Positions 17,049-25,470 of a DNA stretch of 38,927 nucleotides are shown one piece after another. The notes beneath the pieces were generated by a model, which ran no database searches, had not been told where the DNA came from, and worked only from the letters and a program-made list of their open reading frames with translations. The position numbers and the translations under genes were made by a program. Position 1 is the first letter of the stretch. Each line of letters starts with the position of its first letter. This DNA comes from Coriobacteriia bacterium (lineage in GTDB: Bacteria; Actinomycetota; Coriobacteriia; WRKU01; JAENWW01), in contig JAENWW010000014.1 in NCBI GenBank assembly GCA_016649875.1, positions 1 to 38,927 of the forward strand, written 5' to 3'.

Positions 17049-18314
17049 CTAATCCTTAAGACATGCAAGAGGCACGACGTATACACCGTCGGGCCGTGCA
17101 TAGGCCACTTCGCCTGAAGTTACTACCATGAGAAAAGAAGGCGTGCCCATTCTATTGACATCAATTTTGTTTTTCAGCGCCAAAAGATGCCCTGCGCCGT
17201 CATCGATTTTGCTTTTCCCCATTTTCACTTCAACGGCCGCCCAGCGCCCGTCATTAAGTTGAATGACAATGTCAGATTCCAAGCCATCTTTATCAAGATA
17301 ATGAAACAATTTTCCGCCCAATGCCTGTGCATACACTCTTAAATCACGAACGCACAACGATTCAAAAAACAGCCCAAAAGTTTCAAAATCTGAAAGCAGC
17401 CACTCCGGTGAAGCATCGAGAGCGGCAACGGCAATTGACGGATCTACGAAATGACGCGTCGGAGAGGTTCTGATCGTAGTTTTTGAACGAAGAGCCGGGT
17501 TCCACGCAGGAAGCTCTTCAATAACAAATATCCGACGCAGTGCGGCCAAGTAATCATCAGTCGATGATTTTGACAGTGAGTCATCATCGGCGGCAATATC
17601 TGCACGTATTGTACCTATGGAGGCCCCGCTTGAAATATTTCGAGCATATGAACGCATCAAAAGTCGAACTTTTTGTGGGTTTCTTTTTGTTCCGTCGACA
17701 CTGGACATATCTTGCTCTACGACGGCATCAACATAATCACGCGCCTTTTGCAGCGCCGCTTCACCTTTTGTTTTTACTGCATCCGGCCAACCGCCCCTCG
17801 CAATTGCGGATGCAATATCCTCGACTCCCATTTGAGACATCGACGAGCACTCTCCTCGGCCATTGAAGAGAGAAAGTAAAGAAACCTCGCCATTTGACTC
17901 CTCGGATTCAAAAAGGCTCATCGGGCGCATAAGCAATCTTACAATCCGACCGGTGCCGGTATGCATTATGGACTCATCTTTGGGAACAACAGAACCGGTT
18001 AAAATGAACTGCCCGTTCAGACCACGCTGGTCGACTGCAAAACGGACTGCATCCCACAAAACCGGCGCCATCTGCCATTCATCTATTAGGCGCGGCGTTT
18101 TTCCCCTGAGCAGAACCGATGGCTTTGCGTCAGCTGCTGCAAGATATGATTGAGCATGATCGGGATCTTGCATGTACAAAACTGAAGCAGCCTTCTGTTT
18201 GGCTGTCTCAGTTTTCCCACACCACTTTGCGCCGACAATGCAGACGGCGCCATTGGATTCCAGCGCATTTCGTAGTCTTGAATCTGCTATTCTTGCTAAA
18301 TATTTTTTCCCCAT
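17049..18314 (-). CDS. AAA ATPase with DUF4143 domain
   Basis: A 421-residue protein of the AAA_14/DUF4143 class, common in gut and anaerobic bacteria and of unsettled function. Walker A is GAKWCGKT (residues 28-35), Walker B is RLIDEWQ (Asp78-Glu79), and ILTGS is the sensor. The C-terminal half shows HFVDPSIAVAAL and an ending DIVIQLNDGRWAAVEVKMGK, whose D..ExK pattern resembles a PD-(D/E)XK nuclease core. AAGGA precedes the ATG. A consensus TATAAT lies 30 bases upstream and a 23-bp tandem repeat reaches into the -35 region, suggesting tight control. It is convergent with the acyltransferase gene. Confidence 0.9.
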   Translation of the reverse strand: MGKKYLARIADSRLRNALESNGAVCIVGAKWCGKTETAKQKAASVLYMQDPDHAQSYLAAADAKPSVLLRGKTPRLIDEWQMAPVLWDAVRFAVDQRGLNGQFILTGSVVPKDESIMHTGTGRIVRLLMRPMSLFESEESNGEVSLLSLFNGRGECSSMSQMGVEDIASAIARGGWPDAVKTKGEAALQKARDYVDAVVEQDMSSVDGTKRNPQKVRLLMRSYARNISSGASIGTIRADIAADDDSLSKSSTDDYLAALRRIFVIEELPAWNPALRSKTTIRTSPTRHFVDPSIAVAALDASPEWLLSDFETFGLFFESLCVRDLRVYAQALGGKLFHYLDKDGLESDIVIQLNDGRWAAVEVKMGKSKIDDGAGHLLALKNKIDVNRMGTPSFLMVVTSGEVAYARPDGVYVVPLACLKD

Positions 18315-18343
18315 TTGCCATTCCTTACAACGTTGTTTTCCTG

Positions 18344-18372
18344 ATTATAGCCTACAGAGAAGAGTATTACCA
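18344..18372 (-). promoter_or_regulatory. Promoter of the AAA/DUF4143 gene
   Basis: On the minus strand a perfect TATAAT (18344-18349) lies 17 bases after TGGTAA (18367-18372), a weak -35. Transcription would start near 18337, giving a leader of about 23 bases with AAGGA ahead of the ATG at 18314. The -35 overlaps the first repeat unit, so a protein bound there would touch RNA polymerase. Confidence 0.6.
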
Positions 18373-18430
18373 TCCAAATCGGCAGTATTCTGCCATCCAA
18401 ATCGGCAGTGTTCTACCATCCAAATCGGCA
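18370..18430. repeat. Three tandem copies of a 23-bp-period direct repeat
   Basis: The 15-base core CCATCCAAATCGGCA occurs without change at 18370-18384, 18393-18407 and 18416-18430, exactly 23 bases apart. The spacers are AGTATTCTG-like and AGTGTTCTA-like. The core contains the weak dyad CCAAATCGG. The array ends at the -35 region of the AAA gene and starts just after the glnA terminator. Three sites spaced about two helix turns apart look like an operator array. Confidence 0.9.
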
Positions 18431-18441
18431 TACATAAGCGC

Positions 18442-18492
18442 AAAAAAAGCACCCCCGAACTCGAAACATGACCGTTTCGATTCCGGGGGTGC
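18442..18492 (-). terminator. Rho-independent terminator of glnA
   Basis: A long stem pairs GCACCCCCG...TCGAAAC (18449-18467) with GTTTCGA..CGGGGGTGC (18474-18492), 19 positions with two or three mismatches, and ends in seven T on the minus strand. It lies 66 bases after the glnA stop and separates glnA from the ATPase gene. Confidence 0.93.
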
Positions 18493-18558
18493 GACTATTT
18501 CAAGAGATATATCGTTTCGCTCACGCCGAAAATTCAGACGAGGGCATTTAACGTTTCT

Positions 18559-19902
18559 TTAGAGAGTCGAAAGATACTCGTCGACTTCCCAATGAGAAAC
18601 GCGCGTACGATAGGCATCCCACTCTTGGCGCTTGTTGCGAAGCAGGTACTCGAACACTTGGTCACCGAGAATCTCACGCATGAGGTCACTTTCCTCGAAG
18701 CGATTGATTGCCTCGTTGAGATCGCCTGGCAGCATGGTAATGCCTGCAGCCGTGCGTTCCTGAGGAGTCATCGTATAAACATCGCTGGTGACATCTTCGG
18801 GAGCCTGAAGACCTTTTTCGATTCCGTCGAGGCCGGCAGCGAGCATAACTGCGAATGCGAGATAAGGGTTGCACGCGGGATCAGGTGAACGCAGCTCGAT
18901 ACGAGTCGCCTTCTCTTTTCCGGGGCGATGCAATGGAATACGGACGAGCGCGCTGCGGTTACGGTGCGCCCAACAGACATACACGGGGGCTTCGTATCCA
19001 GAAACGAGACGCTTGTAGCTGTTGACCCACTGGTTGGTGACAAGGCTGAAAGCGGGCGCATGTTTGAGGATACCGGCGATATAGGAACGGCAGGTATCGG
19101 ACAAACCGTATTTCTTATCGGCATCGAAGAATACATTTTTATCGCCGGCGAAAAGTGACTGATGAACGTGCATGCCGCTGCCCGCTTCACCGTAAACCGG
19201 TTTCGGCATGAATGTCGCGTAAATACCGTTTTCCGAGGCGATCTGCTTGACGATCATGCGATAGTTGATGACGGCGTCGGCCATTTTGAGTGCCTCGCAG
19301 TAACGAAGGTCTATCTCGTGTTGGCTCGGGCCGACTTCGTGGTGGCAGTACTCGACCTGGATTCCGGCTTTGCGAAGCTCTCGAACGGTATCCGAGCGAA
19401 CGTCGAACGATGTGTCGCGCACGGACTGATCGAAGTAGCCGGCGTTATCGACGAATTGAGGAGTCTTGTCATCTTTGAGATAGTAAAACTCGAGCTCGGG
19501 TCCGATGTTGAACGTATAGCCGAGCGCGGCGGCACGACGGAGCTGACGCTTGAGAACCTCGCGAGGGTCGCCCTCGAACGGCTCGCCTTCGGGAGTGACG
19601 ATGTTGCAATACATGATGGCAACGATCTCTTGCGACTGGCGCCACTCTTGGATTTGCAAAGTGCTCGGGTCAGGATAAGCAATCATATCCGACTCTTCGA
19701 GACGGGCGAAACCTTGAATCGAAGAACCGTCGAAGCCCATACCTTCGTTCATGGCTACATCAAGCTCATCGATGGTGAGGACGAGAGTTTTCAAGAAACC
19801 GAGGACATCGGTGAACCAAAGATGGATGAACTCCACATTTGCTTCCCTGATGCGCTTAACGGCATCTTCTTTCGCCTGGGCATACGCTGGATCAGTTAGC
19901 AT
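18559..19902 (-). CDS. glnA: Glutamine synthetase, type I-alpha
   Basis: A 447-residue glutamine synthetase that makes glutamine from glutamate, ammonia and ATP in the cytoplasm. MGFDGSSIQGF, GPELEFYYL, EVGPSQHEIDLRY, GSGMHVHQSL and RIELRSPDPACNPYLAFA mark the metal, glutamate and ATP sites. The length is that of the alpha subtype, and the NLYDLPPEE adenylylation stretch of the beta subtype is absent, so control is expected by feedback or a repressor rather than adenylylation. AAGGAG precedes the ATG. It is a single-gene unit with its own terminator. Its product feeds the glutamine-using enzymes PurF and PurQ encoded nearby. Confidence 0.97.
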   Translation of the reverse strand: MLTDPAYAQAKEDAVKRIREANVEFIHLWFTDVLGFLKTLVLTIDELDVAMNEGMGFDGSSIQGFARLEESDMIAYPDPSTLQIQEWRQSQEIVAIMYCNIVTPEGEPFEGDPREVLKRQLRRAAALGYTFNIGPELEFYYLKDDKTPQFVDNAGYFDQSVRDTSFDVRSDTVRELRKAGIQVEYCHHEVGPSQHEIDLRYCEALKMADAVINYRMIVKQIASENGIYATFMPKPVYGEAGSGMHVHQSLFAGDKNVFFDADKKYGLSDTCRSYIAGILKHAPAFSLVTNQWVNSYKRLVSGYEAPVYVCWAHRNRSALVRIPLHRPGKEKATRIELRSPDPACNPYLAFAVMLAAGLDGIEKGLQAPEDVTSDVYTMTPQERTAAGITMLPGDLNEAINRFEESDLMREILGDQVFEYLLRNKRQEWDAYRTRVSHWEVDEYLSTL

Positions 19903-20062
19903 TGCATCTCCTTAATCGGTTGCATACAGTAAGTGGTGGGAACGCTTATAAAAGTAAAACACTAATTAAACTATACGCCCAATGGGTTCTGCTAATGTTA
20001 AGCCTTTGTGAACGATTATGTTTTGGAAACAAACTTGTAATAGTACTTGGAATGAGGCTCCG

Positions 20063-20638
20063 ATGAAAAAACTCCTATTCTCCCGAAAAAGCGAATGCAT
20101 TCAACCGCTCAGAAGCCTCATTGAAAAGCAGACGCACCGCACTTTGGTAATGTGGACGCTCGACTGTGCGCCACGCATCTTGGCGATTTTCGAAGATGCC
20201 TATCCCGACGACTTCCGACCTCGAACCGCCTTGGACATGGCAACAGCGTGGTCTCGCGGTGCAATCAAAATGTCGGTGGCGAAAAAGGCCATCCTCTCCG
20301 CTCATAATGCAGCGACGGACGCTGAAGAGAACCCGGCTGCGCAAGCTGCGGCACGTGCTTGCGGGCACGCCGCGGCAACGGTGCATGTCGAAACGCATGC
20401 GCTCGGTTTGGTATTTTACGGGCTCACGGCCTTCGTTTATGCGACAGGTACTCAAGATACAGATGAAATCGTGACGAAAGAACTGGCATGGTTTTACAAT
20501 CGCCTGCTGCATTGGGAGGCGAATACAGGCTCCGTCACCACGCCTTGGGCTGATTTTCTACTCAAAGAGGCACCCAACAAAGAACGCCTGTTGCATTTGA
20601 AGGAAGAGGAAAAAGCTTCTGAAAAGAGTGGGCTATGA
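20063..20638 (+). CDS. Imm5-like putative immunity protein
   Basis: A 191-residue helical protein. The middle part, WTLDCAPRILAIFEDAYPDD followed by RPRTALDMATAWSRGAIKM, then AAARACGHAAATVHVETHALG, matches the Imm5-type immunity family found beside polymorphic toxins. It has no signal peptide or membrane helix. GAGG lies about 8 bases before the ATG at 20063; an earlier ATG at 20018 has no such site. No toxin gene or secretion cluster is nearby, so it is an orphan. It is divergent from glnA and convergent with the helicase gene. The C-terminal tail (KEEEKASEKSG) is charged. Confidence 0.8.
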   Translation: MKKLLFSRKSECIQPLRSLIEKQTHRTLVMWTLDCAPRILAIFEDAYPDDFRPRTALDMATAWSRGAIKMSVAKKAILSAHNAATDAEENPAAQAAARACGHAAATVHVETHALGLVFYGLTAFVYATGTQDTDEIVTKELAWFYNRLLHWEANTGSVTTPWADFLLKEAPNKERLLHLKEEEKASEKSGL

Positions 20639-20639
20639 A

Positions 20640-20676
20640 AAATGCACCCCAGAAGTCGAACTTCCGAAGTGCATTT
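20640..20676 (-). terminator. Shared hairpin terminator between the Imm5-like and helicase genes
   Basis: AAATGCAC (20640-20647) pairs with GTGCATTT (20669-20676), extended inward by AGAAGT/ACTTC with mismatches. On the minus strand it ends in five T, so it mainly terminates the helicase transcript. On the plus strand only three T follow, so it may serve weakly for the Imm5-like gene, whose stop codon adjoins it. Confidence 0.75.
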
Positions 20677-20700
20677 CAAGATTACCTGTGTAATACGAAC

Positions 20701-21948
20701 TTATCTCCTGCCGTAGCGAGAACGTCCGCCGCCTCTCCGTTGTGAAAACGGCTTTTCCTTTTTCTTGACGACCGAGCGATCCTCACGAGGAACGATACGG
20801 CCGGGACCGTAGGGGAACTCCTCGAGATCGTCGACCGGAATAAGCTGTCCGGTCAAATACTCGATGTTGCGGAAATCGTTGATTTCTTCAGGCGAAAGGA
20901 ACGTGATTGCATTTCCGCTTGCTCCTGCACGGCCGGTACGGCCGATGCGGTGGATGTAGTCTTCGGGGTTTGCCGGCGTATCGTAATTGATGACGTGATC
21001 GATATTCTTGACATCGATACCGCGGGCGATGACGTCGGTGGTAACGAGAACATCTATCTTACCGTTGGTGAATTGCTCGAGAGCACGGGTGCGCTGTGCC
21101 TGAGATCGGTCACCGTGAATCGCTTCACACCTGACCCCGGTTTTGCGCAAAATACGCGTCACGTTGTCGGCACGACGCTTCGTGCGGGTGAACACCAATG
21201 TCTTACCTGTTGCGATACGGTCGATGACTGCAACCAACAAATCGCTTTTCTGGCTATAGACGACCGGCATCGCGACCTGCGCGATTTTATCGGCGGTCAT
21301 TCCCTTGCGGGCGATTTCCACACGTACCGGGTTCGGCATGTGCGTGTCGACCATCTTATCGATTTCACGACCGATGGTGGCAGAAAACAACAGTTTTTGC
21401 GAACGTTCTGGAATCTGAGCCATAATCTTTTGAATCTGAGGCCAAAAGCCCATATCGAGCATTCGGTCAGCTTCATCGAGGACAAGTATCTCGATCTTCG
21501 TGAGATCGACATGCTTGTTACTCATCAGGTCGATCAAACGACCCGGTGTGGCTACTAAGACATCGACGCCGCGTGCAAGGCGATCGAGCTGAGGTCCATA
21601 TTTAACACCGCCGACTACTACGCCCACGCGTAGGTCCTTTTGTCGGGCAACAGTGCGAGCAACTTTTTCAATTTGAGCTGCAAGTTCGCGTACGGGGGAA
21701 ACAATGAGGGCGCGCGGTGCGAGCCCTTTACCTTTAGAATGTGATATCAGCTGCATCAAAGGTAACATGAATGCGGCCGTCTTGCCTGTGCCTGTCTGTG
21801 CGCACGCAACAACGTTTCGTCCTTCGAGGACGAATGGGATTGCTTGGGCTTGTACAGGGCTTGGTGTTTCGTAGCCGAGTTTATTAACTGCGGCCAATAT
21901 CTCGGGAGAGAGCCCGAGTTCTGCAAAATTACTCATATGCTTTAACAT
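20701..21948 (-). CDS. DEAD-box RNA helicase, RhlE-like
   Basis: A 415-residue ATP-dependent RNA helicase. Q motif NFAELGLSPEIL...PSPVQAQAIP at residues 7-38, motif I AQTGTGKT (50-57), TPGR, motif II DEAD (158-161), motif III SAT (189-191), ARGIDV and HRIGRTGRAG are all present. A short basic tail, rich in Arg, Gly and Lys (RRGGGRSRYGRR), probably binds RNA. Such proteins act in ribosome assembly and mRNA decay. The first ATG (21948) has GGGGA upstream; Met5 is also possible. It ends at the shared terminator at 20640-20676. Confidence 0.95.
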   Translation of the reverse strand: MLKHMSNFAELGLSPEILAAVNKLGYETPSPVQAQAIPFVLEGRNVVACAQTGTGKTAAFMLPLMQLISHSKGKGLAPRALIVSPVRELAAQIEKVARTVARQKDLRVGVVVGGVKYGPQLDRLARGVDVLVATPGRLIDLMSNKHVDLTKIEILVLDEADRMLDMGFWPQIQKIMAQIPERSQKLLFSATIGREIDKMVDTHMPNPVRVEIARKGMTADKIAQVAMPVVYSQKSDLLVAVIDRIATGKTLVFTRTKRRADNVTRILRKTGVRCEAIHGDRSQAQRTRALEQFTNGKIDVLVTTDVIARGIDVKNIDHVINYDTPANPEDYIHRIGRTGRAGASGNAITFLSPEEINDFRNIEYLTGQLIPVDDLEEFPYGPGRIVPREDRSVVKKKEKPFSQRRGGGRSRYGRR

Positions 21949-22011
21949 ACAGCAATTTCCCCGATAAACCTAATACTTTGAATAAAGAACACAACTGGAG
22001 GAGGGAAAATA

Positions 22012-23157
22012 TTACTTCATCCACCATGCATTTTGCTTTATCCATGCAAGCGCCTGCACGCGGTCTTTGAGATCGGGGGCGTCTTCACCGTCTTTTTTAA
22101 CCGTGACCTGAAGCGTGTTGTACGCAGTGAAACATGCTGCATATTGCGCTTTGTAAACTGCGAAATCCGCCGCATTCTTCGCATGCTCGGCCTGGACTTT
22201 CTTGGCGGGAGCAGAAGACAGCGCATTGTCACGCGTTTCTCGTATGAGCGCCACATCGTTTACGGCGGAGGCGCTGTACGACTTCCCCTCCTTGCTGAAC
22301 ACGATGACTTGCGGCGTCGAAGTGAGCTTGATTCCTCCGACGAATTCGTCGGGGACCTCCGATATATAGGAGGCGCCCGTCGTTTCGATGAACTCATACC
22401 CGGTATCGTCGTAACCGGCTCCTTGGGATTTGATGCCGACACTCATATGCTTCTCTTTATCGAATAAAAATCCGGCGCACGCATATCCCTCGTGCTTAAG
22501 AAGCGCTGCAAGTAAAAATGATTTTTCATCGCAGTCACCGGTCCCGTCGGCCAGAGTCTGTACCGGAAAACGCGGGTCCCCCACAAGCGTGCGATCGGAA
22601 TTGTTAACCGAAGCTCGTTCGAAATCATAGGGTAAGCTTTGCACATATTTCGCGAGGAACTCGGCGTATTCATCCGAGGAAAAATTACGTTTCCCCTTTG
22701 TTGCACGAAACGCGGTGCACAACGACTCGATGGTCGACGCCTGTTCGGGGTCGCTTACAAACGCGTTGTAATAGGCACTTTTCATGGCCGCCGGTGACTC
22801 GACGACAGCTGTCGTCACATTGCGCTTCGCGTCGACGGCGCCATGGTACACGGCCGAGTTAACGGCAGGTTGTACTCCGTACTTTCTTCCCTCGAAGTGA
22901 AACGAAGTCTTTTTTGCGACGACTTTCGATCCCTCTTCAGGTTTGATTTCGGGAACTTGGACTTTTTGCGCAGCTTCGAATTTATCGGCGAGACCGACCG
23001 CAACCTGCGAGTACGCCAGATTTCCTTTGATGGCCGAAATGAGCGGCTTGGTATCATAACCGGTGAAGGCGAGCACGATGAGCAAAACGGCGATCAGCGC
23101 AAAGAATGCGAGAACCGTGTTGATGCACCAAGCGAGTATTTTTCCTATGGTATGCAT
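22012..23157 (-). CDS. Membrane-anchored transglutaminase-like cysteine protease fold protein
   Basis: A 381-residue protein with one N-terminal membrane helix (about residues 12-33) and a large outer part. The transglutaminase-like core is read from LPYDFE through GTGDCDEKSFLLAALL (Cys209), KHMSVG (His237) and YEFIETTG (Glu258), giving a plausible Cys-His-Glu triad. Such domains occur in bacterial proteases and in proteins that act on cell-surface peptides. A lysine- and alanine-rich helical stretch follows the core. The start overlaps the preceding kinase-fold gene by 13 bases, so it is the last gene of a long minus-strand run. Substrate unknown. Confidence 0.82.
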   Translation of the reverse strand: MHTIGKILAWCINTVLAFFALIAVLLIVLAFTGYDTKPLISAIKGNLAYSQVAVGLADKFEAAQKVQVPEIKPEEGSKVVAKKTSFHFEGRKYGVQPAVNSAVYHGAVDAKRNVTTAVVESPAAMKSAYYNAFVSDPEQASTIESLCTAFRATKGKRNFSSDEYAEFLAKYVQSLPYDFERASVNNSDRTLVGDPRFPVQTLADGTGDCDEKSFLLAALLKHEGYACAGFLFDKEKHMSVGIKSQGAGYDDTGYEFIETTGASYISEVPDEFVGGIKLTSTPQVIVFSKEGKSYSASAVNDVALIRETRDNALSSAPAKKVQAEHAKNAADFAVYKAQYAACFTAYNTLQVTVKKDGEDAPDLKDRVQALAWIKQNAWWMK

Positions 23158-24020
23158 GAGAAAATTGTACCGCGAAAAGCTCTGATCATCTCGCGAACCG
23201 GTGTATACACTTGGGCAACGATTTTTTGTCCGGCCAAACGATTGATCCGAAGTGCGGCAATCGCGGCTTGTTCCGTCTCGACACCGGTACTCATCAGTCC
23301 GCTCGCAAGACCTACGACCGTATCCCCCGTACCACCGATTGCTTCGAGCTCGGGGATGTCGGGCTCATGAATCGTCGCCGTGATATGGGGTGCGGCCGAT
23401 GCCGTGGCGACATAGTCCGTCGACCCTTTGACGATGAGAACTCTCGATGCCGTGCCGAGCGCATACGCCTCGTCGATGAGCCTGACCGGGTCGAAAGCTT
23501 CTTGTCCGAAAAGATAATTCGCCACATAGGCGGGATGCGTGGCACCCGGCTCGGCAAGAAACCCGATTTCGCCGACATCAGGCGTGAGGAGGTCGAACCC
23601 GCTCGACCGCCCCGCCGCGCGAGCAGCATACATTCCCCCGGCATCCGCCACCAAGCGAGACTGCGGAGAAACCTCTTGAATTTTTTCAAGCGCGTGACGC
23701 ATCAGGCTCATAATCGGCTGTACATAGTGAAAGGCTATGACGCTCGGCTTCTCGCCATCTGATTCGAGCAGTTTCGTAAGCGCCGCATATGCCGCGCGCG
23801 TTCCGTCACCGGCGCCGATATCTCCCCCCAGCACCGCATAAGGCGGGGCTGAAGCGAAATGCTTCGTCACTTGCAAGGCGGCCATGAGCATTGCCGCAGT
23901 TCCCTGGCAATCGGGCACGGCGACATCTCCGACGGTCAAAATCTCATTTTCATAGGCAACGCGCCCTTCGAAAAGTTCACCGGGATGGAAGGGGATCGTT
24001 CCCACGACAAGAAGCGACAT
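23145..24020 (-). CDS. Ribokinase-fold protein, NAD(P)HX dehydratase-like
   Basis: A 291-residue protein of the ribokinase/NNRD fold. It has DAGGMYAA, FDLLTPDVGEIGFL (TPDVGE at 146-151, like the LTPNPGE of NAD(P)HX dehydratase) and IGGTGDTVVGLASGLM (GGTGDT at 229-234, with Asp233 as the expected base and anion hole). This fits an ATP- or ADP-dependent enzyme, either repairing hydrated NAD(P)H or phosphorylating a small molecule. No epimerase domain is attached. AGAGGAGGGG supports the ATG at 24020, although this start lies 44 bases inside the preceding DUF3343-like gene. The two genes are likely to work together. Confidence 0.75.
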   Translation of the reverse strand: MSLLVVGTIPFHPGELFEGRVAYENEILTVGDVAVPDCQGTAAMLMAALQVTKHFASAPPYAVLGGDIGAGDGTRAAYAALTKLLESDGEKPSVIAFHYVQPIMSLMRHALEKIQEVSPQSRLVADAGGMYAARAAGRSSGFDLLTPDVGEIGFLAEPGATHPAYVANYLFGQEAFDPVRLIDEAYALGTASRVLIVKGSTDYVATASAAPHITATIHEPDIPELEAIGGTGDTVVGLASGLMSTGVETEQAAIAALRINRLAGQKIVAQVYTPVREMIRAFRGTIFSCIP

Positions 24021-24621
24021 GTGCTACCCCTCCTCTCTGCGAGACTTCGACATTTCTTGCGGAGGCATCCGAAACCGCCATCATACGGGTAGCCTCCATG
24101 AAAGCACGATCGAGCATGAGCCCACACAATGTCTTCCCGAGAGCTTTGGGGCGAGGAGCCCGATCCGTGGTTTTTCCCACCAGTTCGAGATTGAGATAGG
24201 GGATATCGGGGCATCCTCCCCCGGAGGTGTTGACGATAAGACCATCGTGTGTGCGCACCGTGATTTTCATGTTGCCGGCACGCACCATAAGATACTCGTT
24301 TCCGTCAGTACCTGAAAAATATTCATGCGTTACGACATCGGAAAGTTTTGCGGTGCCGACAAGCGAATCACGGTGATCGGTGATGACGAGTCCGGCCGCC
24401 TCGAGAGCATTGCGCGCAGCCAGAATCTGATAATCGAAAACGGCCAACGCCAAATCACAGCCGGTTCGCAGTTCGACCGGCGGAACGAGGAGCGATACCT
24501 CGATATCGGCACTCTTGAGCACCTTCTCGCCCTCAAGCGCTTTGAGAACCGAGCCGAGCATCAGAAGGGCTCGACCCGGTTGAAGCGTCTCTCTCTGTTT
24601 GCGGTAAGGGTCTGATTCCAT
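23977..24621 (-). CDS. DUF3343-like protein with an extra C-terminal domain
   Basis: A 214-residue protein. Residues 20-65 (LKALEGEKVLKSADIEVSLL...VPPVELRTGCDLAL) resemble DUF3343, a small domain proposed as a Se/S carrier-like fold with a conserved cysteine, here Cys55. The remaining 140 residues are unfamiliar to me; they contain NTSGGGCPDIPYL (Cys137) and GKTLCGLMLDRAF (Cys166). No membrane segment or signal is seen. The ATG at 24621 lies 5 bases after the uppP stop; an upstream extension would run into uppP. It overlaps the kinase-fold gene by 44 bases, a strong sign of coupling. Function unknown; the DUF3343 link is a reading by eye. Confidence 0.65.
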   Translation of the reverse strand: MESDPYRKQRETLQPGRALLMLGSVLKALEGEKVLKSADIEVSLLVPPVELRTGCDLALAVFDYQILAARNALEAAGLVITDHRDSLVGTAKLSDVVTHEYFSGTDGNEYLMVRAGNMKITVRTHDGLIVNTSGGGCPDIPYLNLELVGKTTDRAPRPKALGKTLCGLMLDRAFMEATRMMAVSDASARNVEVSQRGGVAHVASCRGNDPLPSR

Positions 24622-24626
24622 GTTTA

Positions 24627-25433
24627 TCAACCGAAGAAATGAAGAGCCAAAAGTATGACACCGAGAATGAACGTGTAACCGGCAAACCAATAAAGTTTGA
24701 TGCGCTTCACCAAGTCGATCATGATGGCGATGGCAAAGTAGCCGGCGACGGCCGAAGCGATGAACCCTACCGCGCAGATCGAGGCGCTCGGCAGCACTGC
24801 GGTGCCCTTTATCACGTGGAGGCCGTCGAGAAGCGCAGCCGCTGCGATGATCGGCAGGGATACCAAGAAGGAAAAACGCGTCGCCTTCTCCCGACTCATA
24901 CCGGTCGCCATCCCGCCGGCGATCGTCATGCCCGCGCGAGAAAGACCGGGTAGGACCGCGATGCCTTGTACGAGGCCGATGAAAGCCGCGCGCACGGGTC
25001 CGAGCGATTCCGGCTCGCGCTTACCGCTGTTATGCGTGAAGTACTCCGCCGCCGACAAAACCACGGTTGTGCCGATGAAGCACAGGCCCAACACCACGAG
25101 ATTCTTGGACAGGGCGTCCATCGGACCGTTGAAAAGCAGACCGATCGGGCCGGTCACCAAAGTCACGATGAGGATAGAGAGCACAATACTTCGTTCCGCT
25201 TTCATCTCTTTGTTCTTCGGAGAGAGTGAACAGAGCAGGTCGAAGATATCTTTATGGAAGTAGACTATCGCCGCAAGGAGCGTCCCGACATGCAACAGCA
25301 CCGAGAACGCGATCCCGCCGTCTTTGATATGGAAGAACATGTCCAACAAAGCGAGGTGGCCCGAGGAGGACACCGGCAAGAACTCGGCCAGGCCTTGGAC
25401 CACGCCCATGATAAGCGATTGCAAAAAAGTCAT
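24627..25433 (-). CDS. uppP: Undecaprenyl-diphosphate phosphatase
   Basis: UppP (BacA), 268 residues, an integral membrane enzyme that removes a phosphate from undecaprenyl pyrophosphate to recycle the lipid carrier of cell-wall synthesis; it can give bacitracin resistance. GLAEFLPVSSSGHLAL (residues 14-29, Glu17) and PGLSRAGMTIAGG (from residue 162, Arg166) are the two conserved active-site stretches. About eight hydrophobic helices are seen. The ribosome site is weak. It starts 37 bases after the zinc-ribbon gene and is followed within 5 bases by the DUF3343-like gene. Confidence 0.95.
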   Translation of the reverse strand: MTFLQSLIMGVVQGLAEFLPVSSSGHLALLDMFFHIKDGGIAFSVLLHVGTLLAAIVYFHKDIFDLLCSLSPKNKEMKAERSIVLSILIVTLVTGPIGLLFNGPMDALSKNLVVLGLCFIGTTVVLSAAEYFTHNSGKREPESLGPVRAAFIGLVQGIAVLPGLSRAGMTIAGGMATGMSREKATRFSFLVSLPIIAAAALLDGLHVIKGTAVLPSASICAVGFIASAVAGYFAIAIMIDLVKRIKLYWFAGYTFILGVILLALHFFG

Positions 25434-25470
25434 CTACACGTTCCCATCTATCTGATTTGACGAACTGATT

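Noticed and set aside
18370-18430. Short CRISPR array
   Set aside because: The repeats are identical but only 15 bases long, with 8-base spacers that resemble each other, and no cas gene is present. A tandem operator fits better.
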